Assembly (NCBI RefSeq): GCF_014084025.1
Contig: NZ_CP043682.1
Location: 835,582 to 899,581, forward strand
Length of the DNA stretch: 64,000 nucleotides
DNA from: Borrelia sp. A-FGy1
Lineage (GTDB): Bacteria; Spirochaetota; Spirochaetia; Borreliales; Borreliaceae
Direction of reading: 5' to 3'
Under the pieces are notes generated by a model, which worked only from the letters and a program-made list of their open reading frames with translations, did no database searches and had not been told where the DNA came from. This document shows, piece by piece, positions 27,386 to 37,583 of the stretch. Position 1 is the first letter of the stretch, and each line of letters starts with the position of its first letter. The translations under genes and the position numbers were made by a program.

Positions 27386-28649
27386 ATCTTACATAATTTC
27401 TGAATTTTTTAAGTATTTTTTAATTACTTTTTTATTTTTTTTCTTTGTATTTTTCATAAATCAAATACTTTTTTTTATGAGGATACTTCTTCAAAATTAT
27501 GTTCCTTTTTTTAAGGCTTTTATTTTTGTTATATATTCTCTTCCTATGGTAATTGCGTTATCTCCTCCTTTTGCAGCTTTAATTTCAGTTGTACTTACTG
27601 TATATAGATTTAAGCTTAATAATGAAATATTAGCTTTTAGATCAATTGGAATATCTATTTTAGATTTATTATTTCCTTTTTTAAAATTGGGAGTAGTTAT
27701 TGCATTCATTTCTTTTATTTCAAATGATTTTTTACTTCCTCTTGGGTCTATTGGTAGATTAAAGATATTTAATGAAATAAAGGAGGAAGTACCTCATTTG
27801 ATATTAAAACCTTATTCAAGTAAACAATATGGAGATTTAATATTTGTAACTGGGGAAAAACTAGAGACAGGATATAAGAATGTTACTTTTTTTGATAATA
27901 CTAGAATTAAGGGTTATGATAGGGTATTTGTGGCCAAAAAGCTTAATATCAAAAAAGAAAATTATCAGGTATATTTTATTTTAAATGATGTATTGTCAAT
28001 TGCTTTAACAGAAGATGAGAGTGGATTTTATGACTACTTTTATGCAGATAGAATGAAATATTCAATTGATCAGGTTACTTTTAATGATGGATTTTTATTA
28101 AATTATGTAACTCCTTCTCAGATGAGTATAAGAGATGTTATTAAGCTTGTTGATAATCAAGCCAAGTTAATTGAAGATTTAAATGTACAAAATGATTTGG
28201 AAGAAGATTTTTTGAATTTAAATTTTTCAAGTAGTTATTTAAATTATTTGTATGATAAGAGCAATTTATTAGACGAGATGTCTATTCTTGAAAATTTGGA
28301 CTATATGTATAATTTAAATTTAAATTATGGTTCTTATGAAGATATTACAGCTAAGAAAAATTATGCTCTTTTTTCCTTGGAACTTTATCAAAAAATTAGT
28401 CTACCATTATCTGTTTTATTTTTTATTTTTTTAGCTTTTGGCATGGGTATGTATTCAAATAAAAAATATTCTATTATTCTTGAACTTGTAATTTCAATTT
28501 TAATTTGTGTTTTTTATTGGGTAATGTTTATTGGTGGTAAGGTGTATACTGTGCAGAATGCTCCTAATCCTTTTTTTGTTGCTGTTTTACCAAATATATT
28601 ATTAATATTTGCTGGAGTGATACTTTTTTTAAGACTTTTAAAAAAATGA
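27360..28649 (+). CDS. lptF: LptF/LptG-family permease (YjgP/YjgQ), first copy
   Basis: Inner-membrane component of an Lpt-type ABC exporter. The 429-residue product has three hydrophobic helices in the first about 110 residues, a periplasmic beta-jellyroll-like middle (about 140-300), and three helices at the C-terminus (PLSVLFFIFLAFGMGMYSN, then two more). This layout is diagnostic for LptF/G. ATG lies inside the preceding gene and has no clear ribosome binding site, suggesting coupling. Borrelia lacks lipopolysaccharide, so the cargo is not standard LPS. The partner ATPase LptB is not in this window. Confidence 0.88.
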   Translation: MKVLKNNYESYIISEFFKYFLITFLFFFFVFFINQILFFMRILLQNYVPFFKAFIFVIYSLPMVIALSPPFAALISVVLTVYRFKLNNEILAFRSIGISILDLLFPFLKLGVVIAFISFISNDFLLPLGSIGRLKIFNEIKEEVPHLILKPYSSKQYGDLIFVTGEKLETGYKNVTFFDNTRIKGYDRVFVAKKLNIKKENYQVYFILNDVLSIALTEDESGFYDYFYADRMKYSIDQVTFNDGFLLNYVTPSQMSIRDVIKLVDNQAKLIEDLNVQNDLEEDFLNLNFSSSYLNYLYDKSNLLDEMSILENLDYMYNLNLNYGSYEDITAKKNYALFSLELYQKISLPLSVLFFIFLAFGMGMYSNKKYSIILELVISILICVFYWVMFIGGKVYTVQNAPNPFFVAVLPNILLIFAGVILFLRLLKK

Positions 28650-29710
28650 GAGTAGATAAACTTTTTGTAAAAAATATAACGTTAACTTTTCTATTTATGA
28701 ATTTTCTTTTCATGATATTGATCATACTTGGGGATTTATTTGTAAATCTTATAAGTTATCTTGAAAATAAGCTTAGTGTTAATGATATTATTTATGTTTA
28801 TTATTTATATTTACCGAAATCTTTTTCAGATGGTGTAGCTTTATCTTTTCTTTTTGCTGTTTCTAATCTTATTGGAAATCTTTCTATGAGAAATGAAATA
28901 ATAGGACTTTTTAGTTGTGGAATTTCTCTTTCTAGAATATTAAGGCCAATAATTATAACTAGTATTGTGATATCAATAGCTCTCTTTTTTTTTGATAATT
29001 ATTTAGTAATAGATACTGCTGCAGAAAGAGATGCTTTTCTTAAAAATAGTATGGAGAAAGGATCTAGTGATAGGTCTGTAATAATTAGAAATTATGCACG
29101 AGAAATATACAATATTAGATATTACAACATAGATGATGATACTATTTATAATTTAATAATTATTTTAAGAGATGGTAATGATGTTTTTAATAAAAGATAT
29201 GATGTTAGTAAGGCTAAGTGGTTTGATAATAAGTGGAATCTTTATGGTGTAAGAGAATTTTCTAAGGTTGGGAAAGAGGTTGTAGAAAATTTTTATGAGA
29301 TTCTTGATGGTAAAGGGATTATTAATCTAGAGCCTGAATATGTTAAAATAGTTATGTTATCTTCAAAGACATTGAATTTCTCAAAACTTATTGGCTGGAT
29401 TAGATCTCTTAAAGCAGAAAATTTAGATTATTCCGAGGCTTTATTTGATTTTTTAAACAGAATATTTTTTTCATTTAGATTAATACTTTTGAGTTTTACT
29501 GTTGGTTTTATAAGTCTTGTTTTAAGAAAAAATATCTTTATACTTAGTTTGTTAAATAGCATTGCATTTGCAGTTGTATATGTTATTTCAATTGTAATTT
29601 TTAATTTTTTAGCTGATCTTGGTTATTTGCCCATAACGGTTGCGAGTTCATTTACTACTGTATTGTTTCTTATTATTAATTTTGTTATTTATAAGTTTGT
29701 TTTTAAATAG
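28646..29710 (+). CDS. lptG: LptF/LptG-family permease, second copy
   Basis: The second half of the permease pair, 354 residues, beginning in an ATGA overlap with lptF. It has the same topology: N-terminal helices, [26 protein letters not shown] (cut here) as the conserved coupling-helix region, a periplasmic domain, and three C-terminal helices. LptF and LptG form the heterodimer with LptB2. Which of the two genes is F or G is assigned from order and my memory of the locus, not from a diagnostic residue. Confidence 0.88.
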   Translation: MRVDKLFVKNITLTFLFMNFLFMILIILGDLFVNLISYLENKLSVNDIIYVYYLYLPKSFSDGVALSFLFAVSNLIGNLSMRNEIIGLFSCGISLSRILRPIIITSIVISIALFFFDNYLVIDTAAERDAFLKNSMEKGSSDRSVIIRNYAREIYNIRYYNIDDDTIYNLIIILRDGNDVFNKRYDVSKAKWFDNKWNLYGVREFSKVGKEVVENFYEILDGKGIINLEPEYVKIVMLSSKTLNFSKLIGWIRSLKAENLDYSEALFDFLNRIFFSFRLILLSFTVGFISLVLRKNIFILSLLNSIAFAVVYVISIVIFNFLADLGYLPITVASSFTTVLFLIINFVIYKFVFK

Positions 29711-29726
29711 TAGGTTTTATAAATTT

Positions 29727-30854
29727 ATGTTTAATATTACTAAAAATGATAATAGCTCTAATGCTAGACTTGGAATTCTTAATCTTCCTCATGGGGAGGT
29801 AAATACCCCTTGTTTTATGCCTGTTGGGACTTTGGGTGTAATGAAAGCTTTAAAGCATGATGTTCTTGAAAAGATAGGATGTAATTTAATGCTTGCAAAT
29901 ACTTATCATCTTTATTTAAGACCTGGAATTGCTACAATCAAGAAATATGGAAGTTTGCATAAATTTACAACTTGGAATAAAAATTTTTTAACAGATTCTG
30001 GTGGATTTCAAGTTTTTTCTTTAGCTAAACTTCGAAAAATTGAGACTGAGGGTTTGCATTTTCAATCTCATATTGATGGTTCTAGGCATTATTTTACACC
30101 TGAGAGTGTATTTAAGATGCAAGAAACTTTTGAAAGTGATATCATTATGGCACTTGATATTTGTAGTTCTTATGGTATTGATTACAGTAAGGCAAATTTG
30201 TATACAAATATTACAACTTTATGGGCTCGTCGCACATATAATGCTTATAAGAATAGAAAAGAAGGGTATGATGGTCTTTTATTTTTAATAACACAGGGTA
30301 ATTTTTTTAAAGACTTAAGAAAAAAGAGCACAGAAGAAATTTTAGAATTAAATAGTCCGGGTATTGCAATAGGTGGAATTTCTGTTGGAGAGCCAAGAGA
30401 TAAATATTTAGAAATTCTTGAATATAATTCTTTCTTAATACCTAAAGATAAGCCAAAGTATGTAATGGGTATTGGCACACCTCAATATATATTGGATGCA
30501 ATATATTATGGCATTGATATTTTTGATTGTGTAAATCCTGCAAGAATTGCTAGACATGGTTCCCTTTTAACTGATAATGGGATATTGAGAATTAAGAGAT
30601 TCGAATTTAGTAATGATGATTCTCCTATTGAAAAAAATTGCGTGTGTACTTTATGTAAGAGATATTCAAGAGGATATTTAAAACATTTAATAAAATCAAA
30701 AGAAACTCTTGGAATAATGTTGGCTAGTGAACATAATATACATTATATGTTTAGGCTTATTGATAAAGCTAGAAATGCAATTATAAATGATGAATTTGCA
30801 AGATTCAGAAAAATTTATTTAAAAAAATATAATGAAGGTAATTTTTATGAATAA
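29727..30854 (+). CDS. tgt: Queuine tRNA-ribosyltransferase family protein (Tgt)
   Basis: Exchanges guanine-34 for a queuosine precursor or queuine in certain tRNAs. ATG 29727 gives the normal 375 residues; the upstream in-frame start would lie in lptG. Motifs: [14 protein letters not shown] with the catalytic Asp, DICSSYG, the second Asp in [17 protein letters not shown], and the zinc site [17 protein letters not shown] with a following His. A small genome without queuosine synthesis would need to salvage queuine. Confidence 0.95.
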   Translation: MFNITKNDNSSNARLGILNLPHGEVNTPCFMPVGTLGVMKALKHDVLEKIGCNLMLANTYHLYLRPGIATIKKYGSLHKFTTWNKNFLTDSGGFQVFSLAKLRKIETEGLHFQSHIDGSRHYFTPESVFKMQETFESDIIMALDICSSYGIDYSKANLYTNITTLWARRTYNAYKNRKEGYDGLLFLITQGNFFKDLRKKSTEEILELNSPGIAIGGISVGEPRDKYLEILEYNSFLIPKDKPKYVMGIGTPQYILDAIYYGIDIFDCVNPARIARHGSLLTDNGILRIKRFEFSNDDSPIEKNCVCTLCKRYSRGYLKHLIKSKETLGIMLASEHNIHYMFRLIDKARNAIINDEFARFRKIYLKKYNEGNFYE

Positions 30855-32367
30855 AGATATTTTGTCAACCATCATCGTTATGATTTCTATATTCTTATCA
30901 AGAATAATGGGCTTTGTGAAAATAAAAATATTTTCTTACTATTTTGGTGCAAACCTTGAAGCAGATATTTTTAATTATGTTTTCAATATTCCGAATAATT
31001 TGAGAAAGATTCTTTCAGAAGGGGCAATGACTTCGGCTTTTATTCCTGAATTTACTCATGAGAGAAATAAATCTAATAAGCATGCTATTTCTTTTTTTAG
31101 AAGTGTTGCTACTTTTAATATTATAAGTGTTAGTTTTATTATTTTAATTATGATTATTTTTTCAAGACAGATTATATATTTTGTATCTTCCTACAGAAGT
31201 AGTGATTTAGAGTTATCTAGTTATATGTTTAATTACTTAATAATCTATATATTGCTTATAAGCTTGACATCAATATTTGCTGCAGTTCTGAATTCATATA
31301 GAGTTTTTTTCGTTCCATCTGTATCTCCTGTTATATTCTCTCTTAGTATTATATTGAATATATTGTTGTTTTATGAAAAATATGGAATATATAGTGCCAT
31401 TGTTGGAGTGCTTATTGGTGGTATATTTCAATTTTTAGTACATTTAATAAGTTGTATTTTTATTGGATTTACATATGTACCAGTTTTTAGCTTTAGTAAT
31501 TTTGCATTTTTGAGATTTTTGAAAAGTTGGTCGCATATGATTTTGTCGGCTTTACTTTCTATAACTACTCAGCAAATTTCATTTGCTTTAGCATCAACAC
31601 TAGAGGTTGGAAGTGTTTCTGTTTTGAGTAATGCAATTTTTTATTATCAACTTCCTGTTGGCATTTTTTATGTCTCTATTTCCACAGTTATTTTTCCTAA
31701 AATGACAAAATATGCTTCTTTGGGAAATAGGAAAAAGTTAAATGATATTTTAAATCAGGGAATAGAGATTTTGATTTTGCTTTTAGTTCCTATATCATTT
31801 TTAATGTATATATGGGCTAGACCTATTTTAAACTTACTGCTTACAGGAGGTAAATTTTCAATATATGACACGGAGAGAACAGTTAGTGTGTTGCAGTATT
31901 TTTTAGTTGGATTAACATTTTCTTCTATTTTTGGATTTTTTCAGAAATATTGTTTTTCTATTCGTGATTCAAAAACTCCTTTTTACTTTAATCTTCTTTT
32001 TTCTTTTATTGATATTTTTATATCAGTTTTTGGTATTGGCTTTTTTAAGGTAGATATTTTGCCTATTGCACAATCAATTTCTTTTATTATTTGTGTGATT
32101 ATTTTTTATTTTGTTGGGTTAAAGAGTGGCATAAGGCTTGAAATTGCTAAGTCTGCTGTGGCTTTTGTAAAGGCAGGTGTTTCTCTTGTTCCTTTGTATT
32201 TAGTTTATATGGCTTTTAAAGATTTTAAGTGGAATATGGGATTTAGTTTTAATAATTTTTATTTATTAATTTTAGCAGGCACGATTAGTTTTTTTGTTTT
32301 AGTGGTATGCTATTATTTGCTTGGAATTAATAAGTTTTTAAAATTTGTTAATAGGGAGATTGTATGA
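30847..32367 (+). CDS. murJ: Lipid II flippase MurJ (MviN)
   Basis: Flips lipid II for peptidoglycan synthesis. About 14 hydrophobic helices over 506 residues. The N-terminus [20 protein letters not shown] matches the conserved MurJ helix-1 pattern (GxxRxxxxxxxFG). The family hallmark [19 protein letters not shown] is present. ATG 30847 is chosen because AAGG lies eight bases upstream; 30832 is an alternative. It overlaps tgt by eight bases and ends in an ATGA overlap with the next gene. Confidence 0.95.
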   Translation: MNKDILSTIIVMISIFLSRIMGFVKIKIFSYYFGANLEADIFNYVFNIPNNLRKILSEGAMTSAFIPEFTHERNKSNKHAISFFRSVATFNIISVSFIILIMIIFSRQIIYFVSSYRSSDLELSSYMFNYLIIYILLISLTSIFAAVLNSYRVFFVPSVSPVIFSLSIILNILLFYEKYGIYSAIVGVLIGGIFQFLVHLISCIFIGFTYVPVFSFSNFAFLRFLKSWSHMILSALLSITTQQISFALASTLEVGSVSVLSNAIFYYQLPVGIFYVSISTVIFPKMTKYASLGNRKKLNDILNQGIEILILLLVPISFLMYIWARPILNLLLTGGKFSIYDTERTVSVLQYFLVGLTFSSIFGFFQKYCFSIRDSKTPFYFNLLFSFIDIFISVFGIGFFKVDILPIAQSISFIICVIIFYFVGLKSGIRLEIAKSAVAFVKAGVSLVPLYLVYMAFKDFKWNMGFSFNNFYLLILAGTISFFVLVVCYYLLGINKFLKFVNREIV

Positions 32368-33794
32368 AGTGTTTATTATTTATTCTTATATTTTTTATTG
32401 CGCTTAATATTTTTGCTGTTAAAGCTCCAGTGTTGCCAACAGATCCTTTAGATCCTAATTCACCTGAGTTTGATATTGATGCTACTGAAAATATAGGAAG
32501 TATGTTTGGCAATAGTTATGCTAGAGGTTCTAGCACTAAAGATATTAACTTATATGTTAATCAAGTACGTAATACTATTTCTTATGGACTTGATAATCAA
32601 GTGATTGAGATTGTCAAGAGTCTTAAGAGATCTAGAGATGGCGAATATAATTCTTTACTTGAGAAGAGACTACATAAGACTTTTAATATTGAACTTAAAG
32701 GAGCTATTCTTGATTTATTTTTATCTCTTAAGTACGGTGGTGGCATTGATGTTGCTAATTCTATTCTTGATACTTATGAAAGTAAAAGATATCCTAATAG
32801 TTTAATTAATAGAGCGATTTTATATCTTAAAGAACTTGGCAACAAGGATGATTTAAAGAGAGTTCTTATTGATATTCTTGAGAATAAGGAAGGAAATATT
32901 GTGGCTACAGCTGCCTATTATCTTGGTGAAATTTCTGCTATTGAATATTCAAAAAATATGATTGATATTTATGATAAATATAGTGGAAATGATATGGTTA
33001 GAGCTGCAATACTTGTTGCTCTTGGCAAATCTAATGCTTTTGAATATGGGAATAAAATTTATGAGATTTCTATGGATAATTATGAAAATCCAACAATTAA
33101 AGCTTCTGCAATAAAAGCATTGTCATATCTTGCACCTGAAAAAATAACAGAAAATGTCGAATTTTATCTTCAAAATAATAATAATAATTCTAATATTAAG
33201 TTTGCCATTATTGAAGCACTTTCAAGAGATGTATCTTTGAAATCAAAAGAAGTTTTACAAGATTTTTTGAGAGATTCTGATGAAACACTTAGAATTAGAG
33301 CCGTTAATGCTATTAAAGGACATGGTGATATTTCTGCAAGAGAAGCTTTAGTATATAAGGTTAAGAGTGATCCTTCTTTTAAGGTTAGAGAAGCATCTGG
33401 TAAGGCTTTAGTTGATATGGGATCTGGTTATGAAGATATAAAAAACATAATAATAGAGCCTACTGTTGAAAATAATTTTAAATTTACTATGTTTAATTAT
33501 CTTTTAGATAAAAATGTGGACTTTGCATTTTTAATTGCGTTAGAACTTTTAAAAAAAGAAAACATTAATAAACCTTCAAAACTTTTATCAGATATTGCTG
33601 TGCTTCTTGCGGCTAGAAAGGGTAATTTTGATGATTTTTATTCTAAGATTATTAATAGCAAAAATATCGACTTAAGGAATCTTGCAATTAAGGGAGCTGT
33701 TTATAATAAGTCTTCTGCATTAGAAAATAGACTTAAAGAGATAAAGAGGATAACAACTTCAGAATATTTAAAAAAGCTATTAAAAAATTATTAA
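32364..33794 (+). CDS. Secreted HEAT-repeat protein (about BB0811)
   Basis: A 476-residue protein with a signal peptide (CLLFILIFFIALNIFA). From about residue 100 on it consists of helical repeats with the HEAT/PBS-lyase look: NIVATAAYYLGEISAIEYSK, NDMVRAAILVALGKSNAFEY, TLRIRAVNAIKGHGDISAR, FKVREASGKALVDMGSGYE. It probably binds protein partners in the periplasm. The start overlaps murJ by ATGA and the stop overlaps the coaBC stop from the opposite strand. No specific function is known to me. Confidence 0.85.
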   Translation: MKCLLFILIFFIALNIFAVKAPVLPTDPLDPNSPEFDIDATENIGSMFGNSYARGSSTKDINLYVNQVRNTISYGLDNQVIEIVKSLKRSRDGEYNSLLEKRLHKTFNIELKGAILDLFLSLKYGGGIDVANSILDTYESKRYPNSLINRAILYLKELGNKDDLKRVLIDILENKEGNIVATAAYYLGEISAIEYSKNMIDIYDKYSGNDMVRAAILVALGKSNAFEYGNKIYEISMDNYENPTIKASAIKALSYLAPEKITENVEFYLQNNNNNSNIKFAIIEALSRDVSLKSKEVLQDFLRDSDETLRIRAVNAIKGHGDISAREALVYKVKSDPSFKVREASGKALVDMGSGYEDIKNIIIEPTVENNFKFTMFNYLLDKNVDFAFLIALELLKKENINKPSKLLSDIAVLLAARKGNFDDFYSKIINSKNIDLRNLAIKGAVYNKSSALENRLKEIKRITTSEYLKKLLKNY

Positions 33795-34966
33795 TATAAG
33801 ATTTTTAAAATCTCTTTTGCTATTTCTTTTTTTGACATTTCGGGAAATTTTTGAATATTATTTTTTTTGTCTATTATATAAATTTTATTTAAGTTTGATC
33901 CGAAATATTTTAAATCGTTTGCAATAATATAATCTAAATTTTTAGTTTTAAGTTTTTCTTTAGCTTCATATAATAGCTTTTCAGACTCTTGGGCGCAAAA
34001 TCCAATAATAATTTGGTTTTTAATTTTATTTTTACCTATATATTTTATTATATCTGGATTTTTTATGAACTTAATATTAAGATTTTCAAATTCATTTTTT
34101 TTTATTTTGTTTGTATAAATTTTTTCAGGCCTAAAATCGGCAACAGCAGCCGTTCCAATAATTATATCGAAATCTTTATATATTTTTGTTGTTTGTTCAT
34201 ACATTTCTTTTGCTGCTTTTACTTTAATAATATTTATTCCATCAGGTATTCTTTCATTGCTAGGTCCTGTAATGATCGTTACATTAGCCCCTAGATTTTT
34301 TGCTTCAATTCCTAAATTAAAACCCATTTTCCCTGTTGATTTATTTGAAAAGTAGCGAATTGGGTCTAATATTTCTTCGGTTCTAGAAGCTGTTATTAGT
34401 ATTTTTTTGTGTTGTAATGGCAATTTTGCTTTTAATTCGTTTAATATTATTTTTAGAATATCATTTTCATTTCTAAGGCGTCCAATGGCATTTAAAGAAC
34501 ATGCTAAATATCCTTCATCAGGTTCAATGAATTTATAATTATATTTTTTTAATTTTTGAATATTTTCTTTTAAGATAGGATTTTCATACATTATATTATT
34601 CATTGCTACTGCAAAATAAGTGGGAGCAGTACTTGCAGATATTGTTGTACTTAAAGCATCATCGGCAATGCCTGTTGCTATTTTGGAAATAATATTGTAG
34701 GTAGCTGGTATAATTAATATTAGATCTGCCCATTTAGCTAGATTAATATGTGATATTTTTTCATGTCTTGTATTCCATAGGCTGTAAACTACTCTATTTT
34801 TCGAAACAGTTTCTAGTGTAAGTGGAGTAATGAATTTAGTTGCATTTCTTGTCATTATGACTTTAACATTATGTTTCATCTTGATTAGGCTTGAGATAAT
34901 ATAGACTGATTTATATGCTGCAATACCACCGCAGACTCCTATTAGTATGTTTTTTTTTGTATTCAT
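33791..34966 (-). CDS. coaBC: Bifunctional phosphopantothenoylcysteine decarboxylase/synthetase
   Basis: Two successive steps of coenzyme A synthesis from 4'-phosphopantothenate. The N-terminal CoaC part has GVCGGIAAYKS (FMN site), AVAMNNIMYENP and a substrate-loop Cys in GYLACSLNAIGRLRNEND. The C-terminal CoaB part begins near ASRTEEILDPIRYFSNKSTG. ATG 34966 (391 residues) is preferred; ATG 34981 sits only three bases from a minus-strand TATAAT (34989-34984) that would place transcription start inside the codon region. Divergent from a pantothenate transporter, a sensible import-plus-use pair. Confidence 0.94.
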   Translation of the reverse strand: MNTKKNILIGVCGGIAAYKSVYIISSLIKMKHNVKVIMTRNATKFITPLTLETVSKNRVVYSLWNTRHEKISHINLAKWADLILIIPATYNIISKIATGIADDALSTTISASTAPTYFAVAMNNIMYENPILKENIQKLKKYNYKFIEPDEGYLACSLNAIGRLRNENDILKIILNELKAKLPLQHKKILITASRTEEILDPIRYFSNKSTGKMGFNLGIEAKNLGANVTIITGPSNERIPDGINIIKVKAAKEMYEQTTKIYKDFDIIIGTAAVADFRPEKIYTNKIKKNEFENLNIKFIKNPDIIKYIGKNKIKNQIIIGFCAQESEKLLYEAKEKLKTKNLDYIIANDLKYFGSNLNKIYIIDKKNNIQKFPEMSKKEIAKEILKILY

Positions 34967-35022
34967 GTTGACTTCACACATATATTATATAATTGTATCT
35001 AATATTTTAAATAGGATTTTAT

Positions 35023-35217
35023 ATGAGAAATAAAGTATTTTTTTCAAGTTTAATATATTTATTTCTGTTTCTTTGGTGGATTTTGTCATTTTATTTTTCT
35101 ATCTTTTCTATTGTAGTATTTAATATTCCTATTTGGTTTTTGTTATCATGTATCTTTTTCCCTATTTTAAGTTTTTTATTTGTTTGTATTTTTGTGTATT
35201 TTTTAAAGGATGATTAG
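35023..35217 (+). CDS. YhdT-like (DUF997) small membrane protein
   Basis: 64 residues with two hydrophobic helices separated by a short turn (NIPIWF) and the WWILSFY pattern typical of YhdT/DUF997. YhdT is encoded directly before panF in enterobacteria. Here too it overlaps the panF start by eight bases, so the assignment rests strongly on context. It is presumably an accessory subunit of the pantothenate transporter. Confidence 0.75.
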   Translation: MRNKVFFSSLIYLFLFLWWILSFYFSIFSIVVFNIPIWFLLSCIFFPILSFLFVCIFVYFLKDD

Positions 35218-36628
35218 AGGTTTTTTTTTACTTTTTATCTTTTTAACTCTATATTGTGTTTTTAATATTTATTCTAAGAGAAAAAAAGAAGGAATTTTAT
35301 TTATTCGTAGTTATTTTCTTGCAAATCAAGGAATAAATTTTTTTGTAATGGCGCTAGTTATTGCTTCTAGTTATATTAGCGCTAGTAGTTTTATTTCAGG
35401 ACCTTCAGCTGTTTATAAGTATGGAATGCCTTTTATCTTTTTAGCAGTTATTCAAATTCCTACTAGTATGATTGCATTTATTATTGTTGGGGAGAGGTTG
35501 AATGCAGAATCTAAAAAAATTAATGCAATAAATATTATTGACTATATTAGGCATAGATACTTTAGTAATTCTTTGGCACTTTTTAGTAGTTTTGTAATAA
35601 TTTTTTTTTCTTTATTCTTAATTTCAGCTCAACTTATGGGAGGAGCTAAACTTTTAGAGGGGGTTTTTAAAGTTGATTATCATGATTCTCTTATTTTTTT
35701 CTCTTTGTTTATTTTTTTATATGTTTGTATAGGAGGATTTAAGATATTGTCTTATATGGATTTAATTCAAGGAATTTTAATGATTGTAGCTTCTGTCTTT
35801 CTGTTTTTGAGATTAGTTGATTTGGGAGGAGGAATTGATAATATCTTTAAGAAGGCAATTTTGAATCTTGATAGTAATTTACTCTTACCATCAAATTCAG
35901 ATTTAAATATTGGATATATAATTTCTTTTTGGATATTGATAGGAGTTGGAATGTTAGGGTTTCCACAATTTGTTAATAACTTTATAGCATTCAAAGATAA
36001 GAGAGTTATTAGATTAGCTCTTCCTATTGCTACTTTTGTAATAGGATTTTTGGTTATTGTCATGCATTTAGTAGGTTTTTTTTCTCTTGTTATTTTTCCT
36101 AATTTTGAACCAAATGATAAAGTTATTGTGTACATAGCCTTGGAAGCATTAAGTCCTGGCGTTTTTCTTTTATTTTTTATAGGACTTTTATCGTCAATAA
36201 TGTCTACAATAGATTCAAGCTTTCTTTTAATGATATCAATTTGGATAAAGGTAATATTGGAGTTAAAGAAAGATATAGGAGATAAGGTTGGAATTAATGT
36301 AATTACTATGATTTCTAATATTTGTTTTATCTTAATAATAATTTTATTTTCTTTAAATCCACCTGATTTTTTGCTTTTTATAAATATTTTTGCGATCGGA
36401 GCTTTGGAAGTTGCATTTTTTTCTATTATTATTTTTGGACTCTATTTTAAATATGTAAGCAAAATATCAGCTTTTGTTTCTCAGTTTTTTGGGCTTTTAA
36501 GTTATTTAACTATAATTTTTTATGAAATTGATATTTATTCTTGTCATCCTGTTGTTCCTTCTATTTTTATTTCTGTTTTTTCATTTTTGATAGTGAATTT
36601 TACATGTAGACAATGTAGTAAAATTTAA
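35210..36628 (+). CDS. panF: Sodium/pantothenate symporter
   Basis: Solute:sodium symporter family importer of pantothenate, the vitamin used by coaBC next door. 472 residues with about 13 hydrophobic helices. The motif ASSYISASSFISGPSAVYKYG is the SSS sodium-binding helix region (quoted nearly in full), and LLSSIMSTIDSSFLLM is the conserved helix-8 Ser pattern. The YhdT-like gene directly upstream supports PanF over other SSS members. It is followed by the rluA-like gene after four bases. Confidence 0.9.
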   Translation: MIRGFFLLFIFLTLYCVFNIYSKRKKEGILFIRSYFLANQGINFFVMALVIASSYISASSFISGPSAVYKYGMPFIFLAVIQIPTSMIAFIIVGERLNAESKKINAINIIDYIRHRYFSNSLALFSSFVIIFFSLFLISAQLMGGAKLLEGVFKVDYHDSLIFFSLFIFLYVCIGGFKILSYMDLIQGILMIVASVFLFLRLVDLGGGIDNIFKKAILNLDSNLLLPSNSDLNIGYIISFWILIGVGMLGFPQFVNNFIAFKDKRVIRLALPIATFVIGFLVIVMHLVGFFSLVIFPNFEPNDKVIVYIALEALSPGVFLLFFIGLLSSIMSTIDSSFLLMISIWIKVILELKKDIGDKVGINVITMISNICFILIIILFSLNPPDFLLFINIFAIGALEVAFFSIIIFGLYFKYVSKISAFVSQFFGLLSYLTIIFYEIDIYSCHPVVPSIFISVFSFLIVNFTCRQCSKI

Positions 36629-36632
36629 TAGT

Positions 36633-37583
36633 ATGATATCTTTAAATGCTAACAAGTATAGTATTATTAATGTACTTAAGAATGATGATGGGAAGAGATT
36701 AGATTCAGTATTAATAAAGTTTTTAAGGTTTCCTAAATCTAAAATAATGAAACACATTAGGAATGGAGATATTTTTTTAAATAAAACAAAGGTTCCTTTT
36801 TATTATAGAGTTTCTCAAGGTGATGAAATTTATTTATATAAGTCTTTGATGAATGTAAATTTTAACTTTAAAATAAGCAAGATAAAGGAGAATGAAATAG
36901 CAAGAGATGTTAGGGGAATGATAGTTTATGAGGATGAAGATTTACTTGTAATTAATAAACAGAGAGGAATTTTAGTTCATGGGGATAATTCACTTGATTC
37001 TTTAGTTAATTCTTATCTTTTAAATAAAAATCTTAAGTCTCTTAGTTTTAAGCCTTCAGCTGTGCATAGACTTGATAGAAATACTTCTGGACTTGTTATT
37101 TTTGCAAAAAATATAGATTCTGCAAGGATTTTAAGTAGGGCGTTTAGTAGTGGTATTGTTACTAAAAAGTATATAGCTTTACTAGAAGGTGAGATTAAAA
37201 ACCCTGTGACTTATATAAATTTTTTGTATAGAGATAAAATTTCAAGAAAAACTTTTATACTTGAGGATACAAATAAATTTAATTCCATAACTTATGTTAA
37301 GCCAATATTAATTTCTGAATTTTATACTCTTGCTGAGATTTCAATAGAAACAGGGTTTACACATCAGATAAGGGCACAATGTGCTTTTAATAAACATGCT
37401 TTAGTTAACGATAAGAAATATCATTCTAAGTTTAAAAAATCTAATTACTTTTTACATTCTTTTTTGGTAAAATTTAGAGAGTCGTTATTTTTAAGAAATG
37501 AATTTTTTGTTGAACCTAGTTTAGATTTTTTAAAACAGATAAGTAATATTTTTGGTGAATATGATCTTAAAGAATTTATTTAG
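36633..37583 (+). CDS. RluA-family rRNA pseudouridine synthase
   Basis: 316 residues. An N-terminal S4 domain (KRLDSVLIKFLRFPKSKIMK, GDIFLNKTKV) binds RNA, and the catalytic domain has AVHRLDRNTSGLVIFAKN with the active-site Asp. This combination is typical of RluC/RluD enzymes acting on 23S rRNA. The exact target site cannot be told from the sequence, so no symbol is given. The 3' end overlaps the next gene by about 23 bases. Confidence 0.9.
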   Translation: MISLNANKYSIINVLKNDDGKRLDSVLIKFLRFPKSKIMKHIRNGDIFLNKTKVPFYYRVSQGDEIYLYKSLMNVNFNFKISKIKENEIARDVRGMIVYEDEDLLVINKQRGILVHGDNSLDSLVNSYLLNKNLKSLSFKPSAVHRLDRNTSGLVIFAKNIDSARILSRAFSSGIVTKKYIALLEGEIKNPVTYINFLYRDKISRKTFILEDTNKFNSITYVKPILISEFYTLAEISIETGFTHQIRAQCAFNKHALVNDKKYHSKFKKSNYFLHSFLVKFRESLFLRNEFFVEPSLDFLKQISNIFGEYDLKEFI

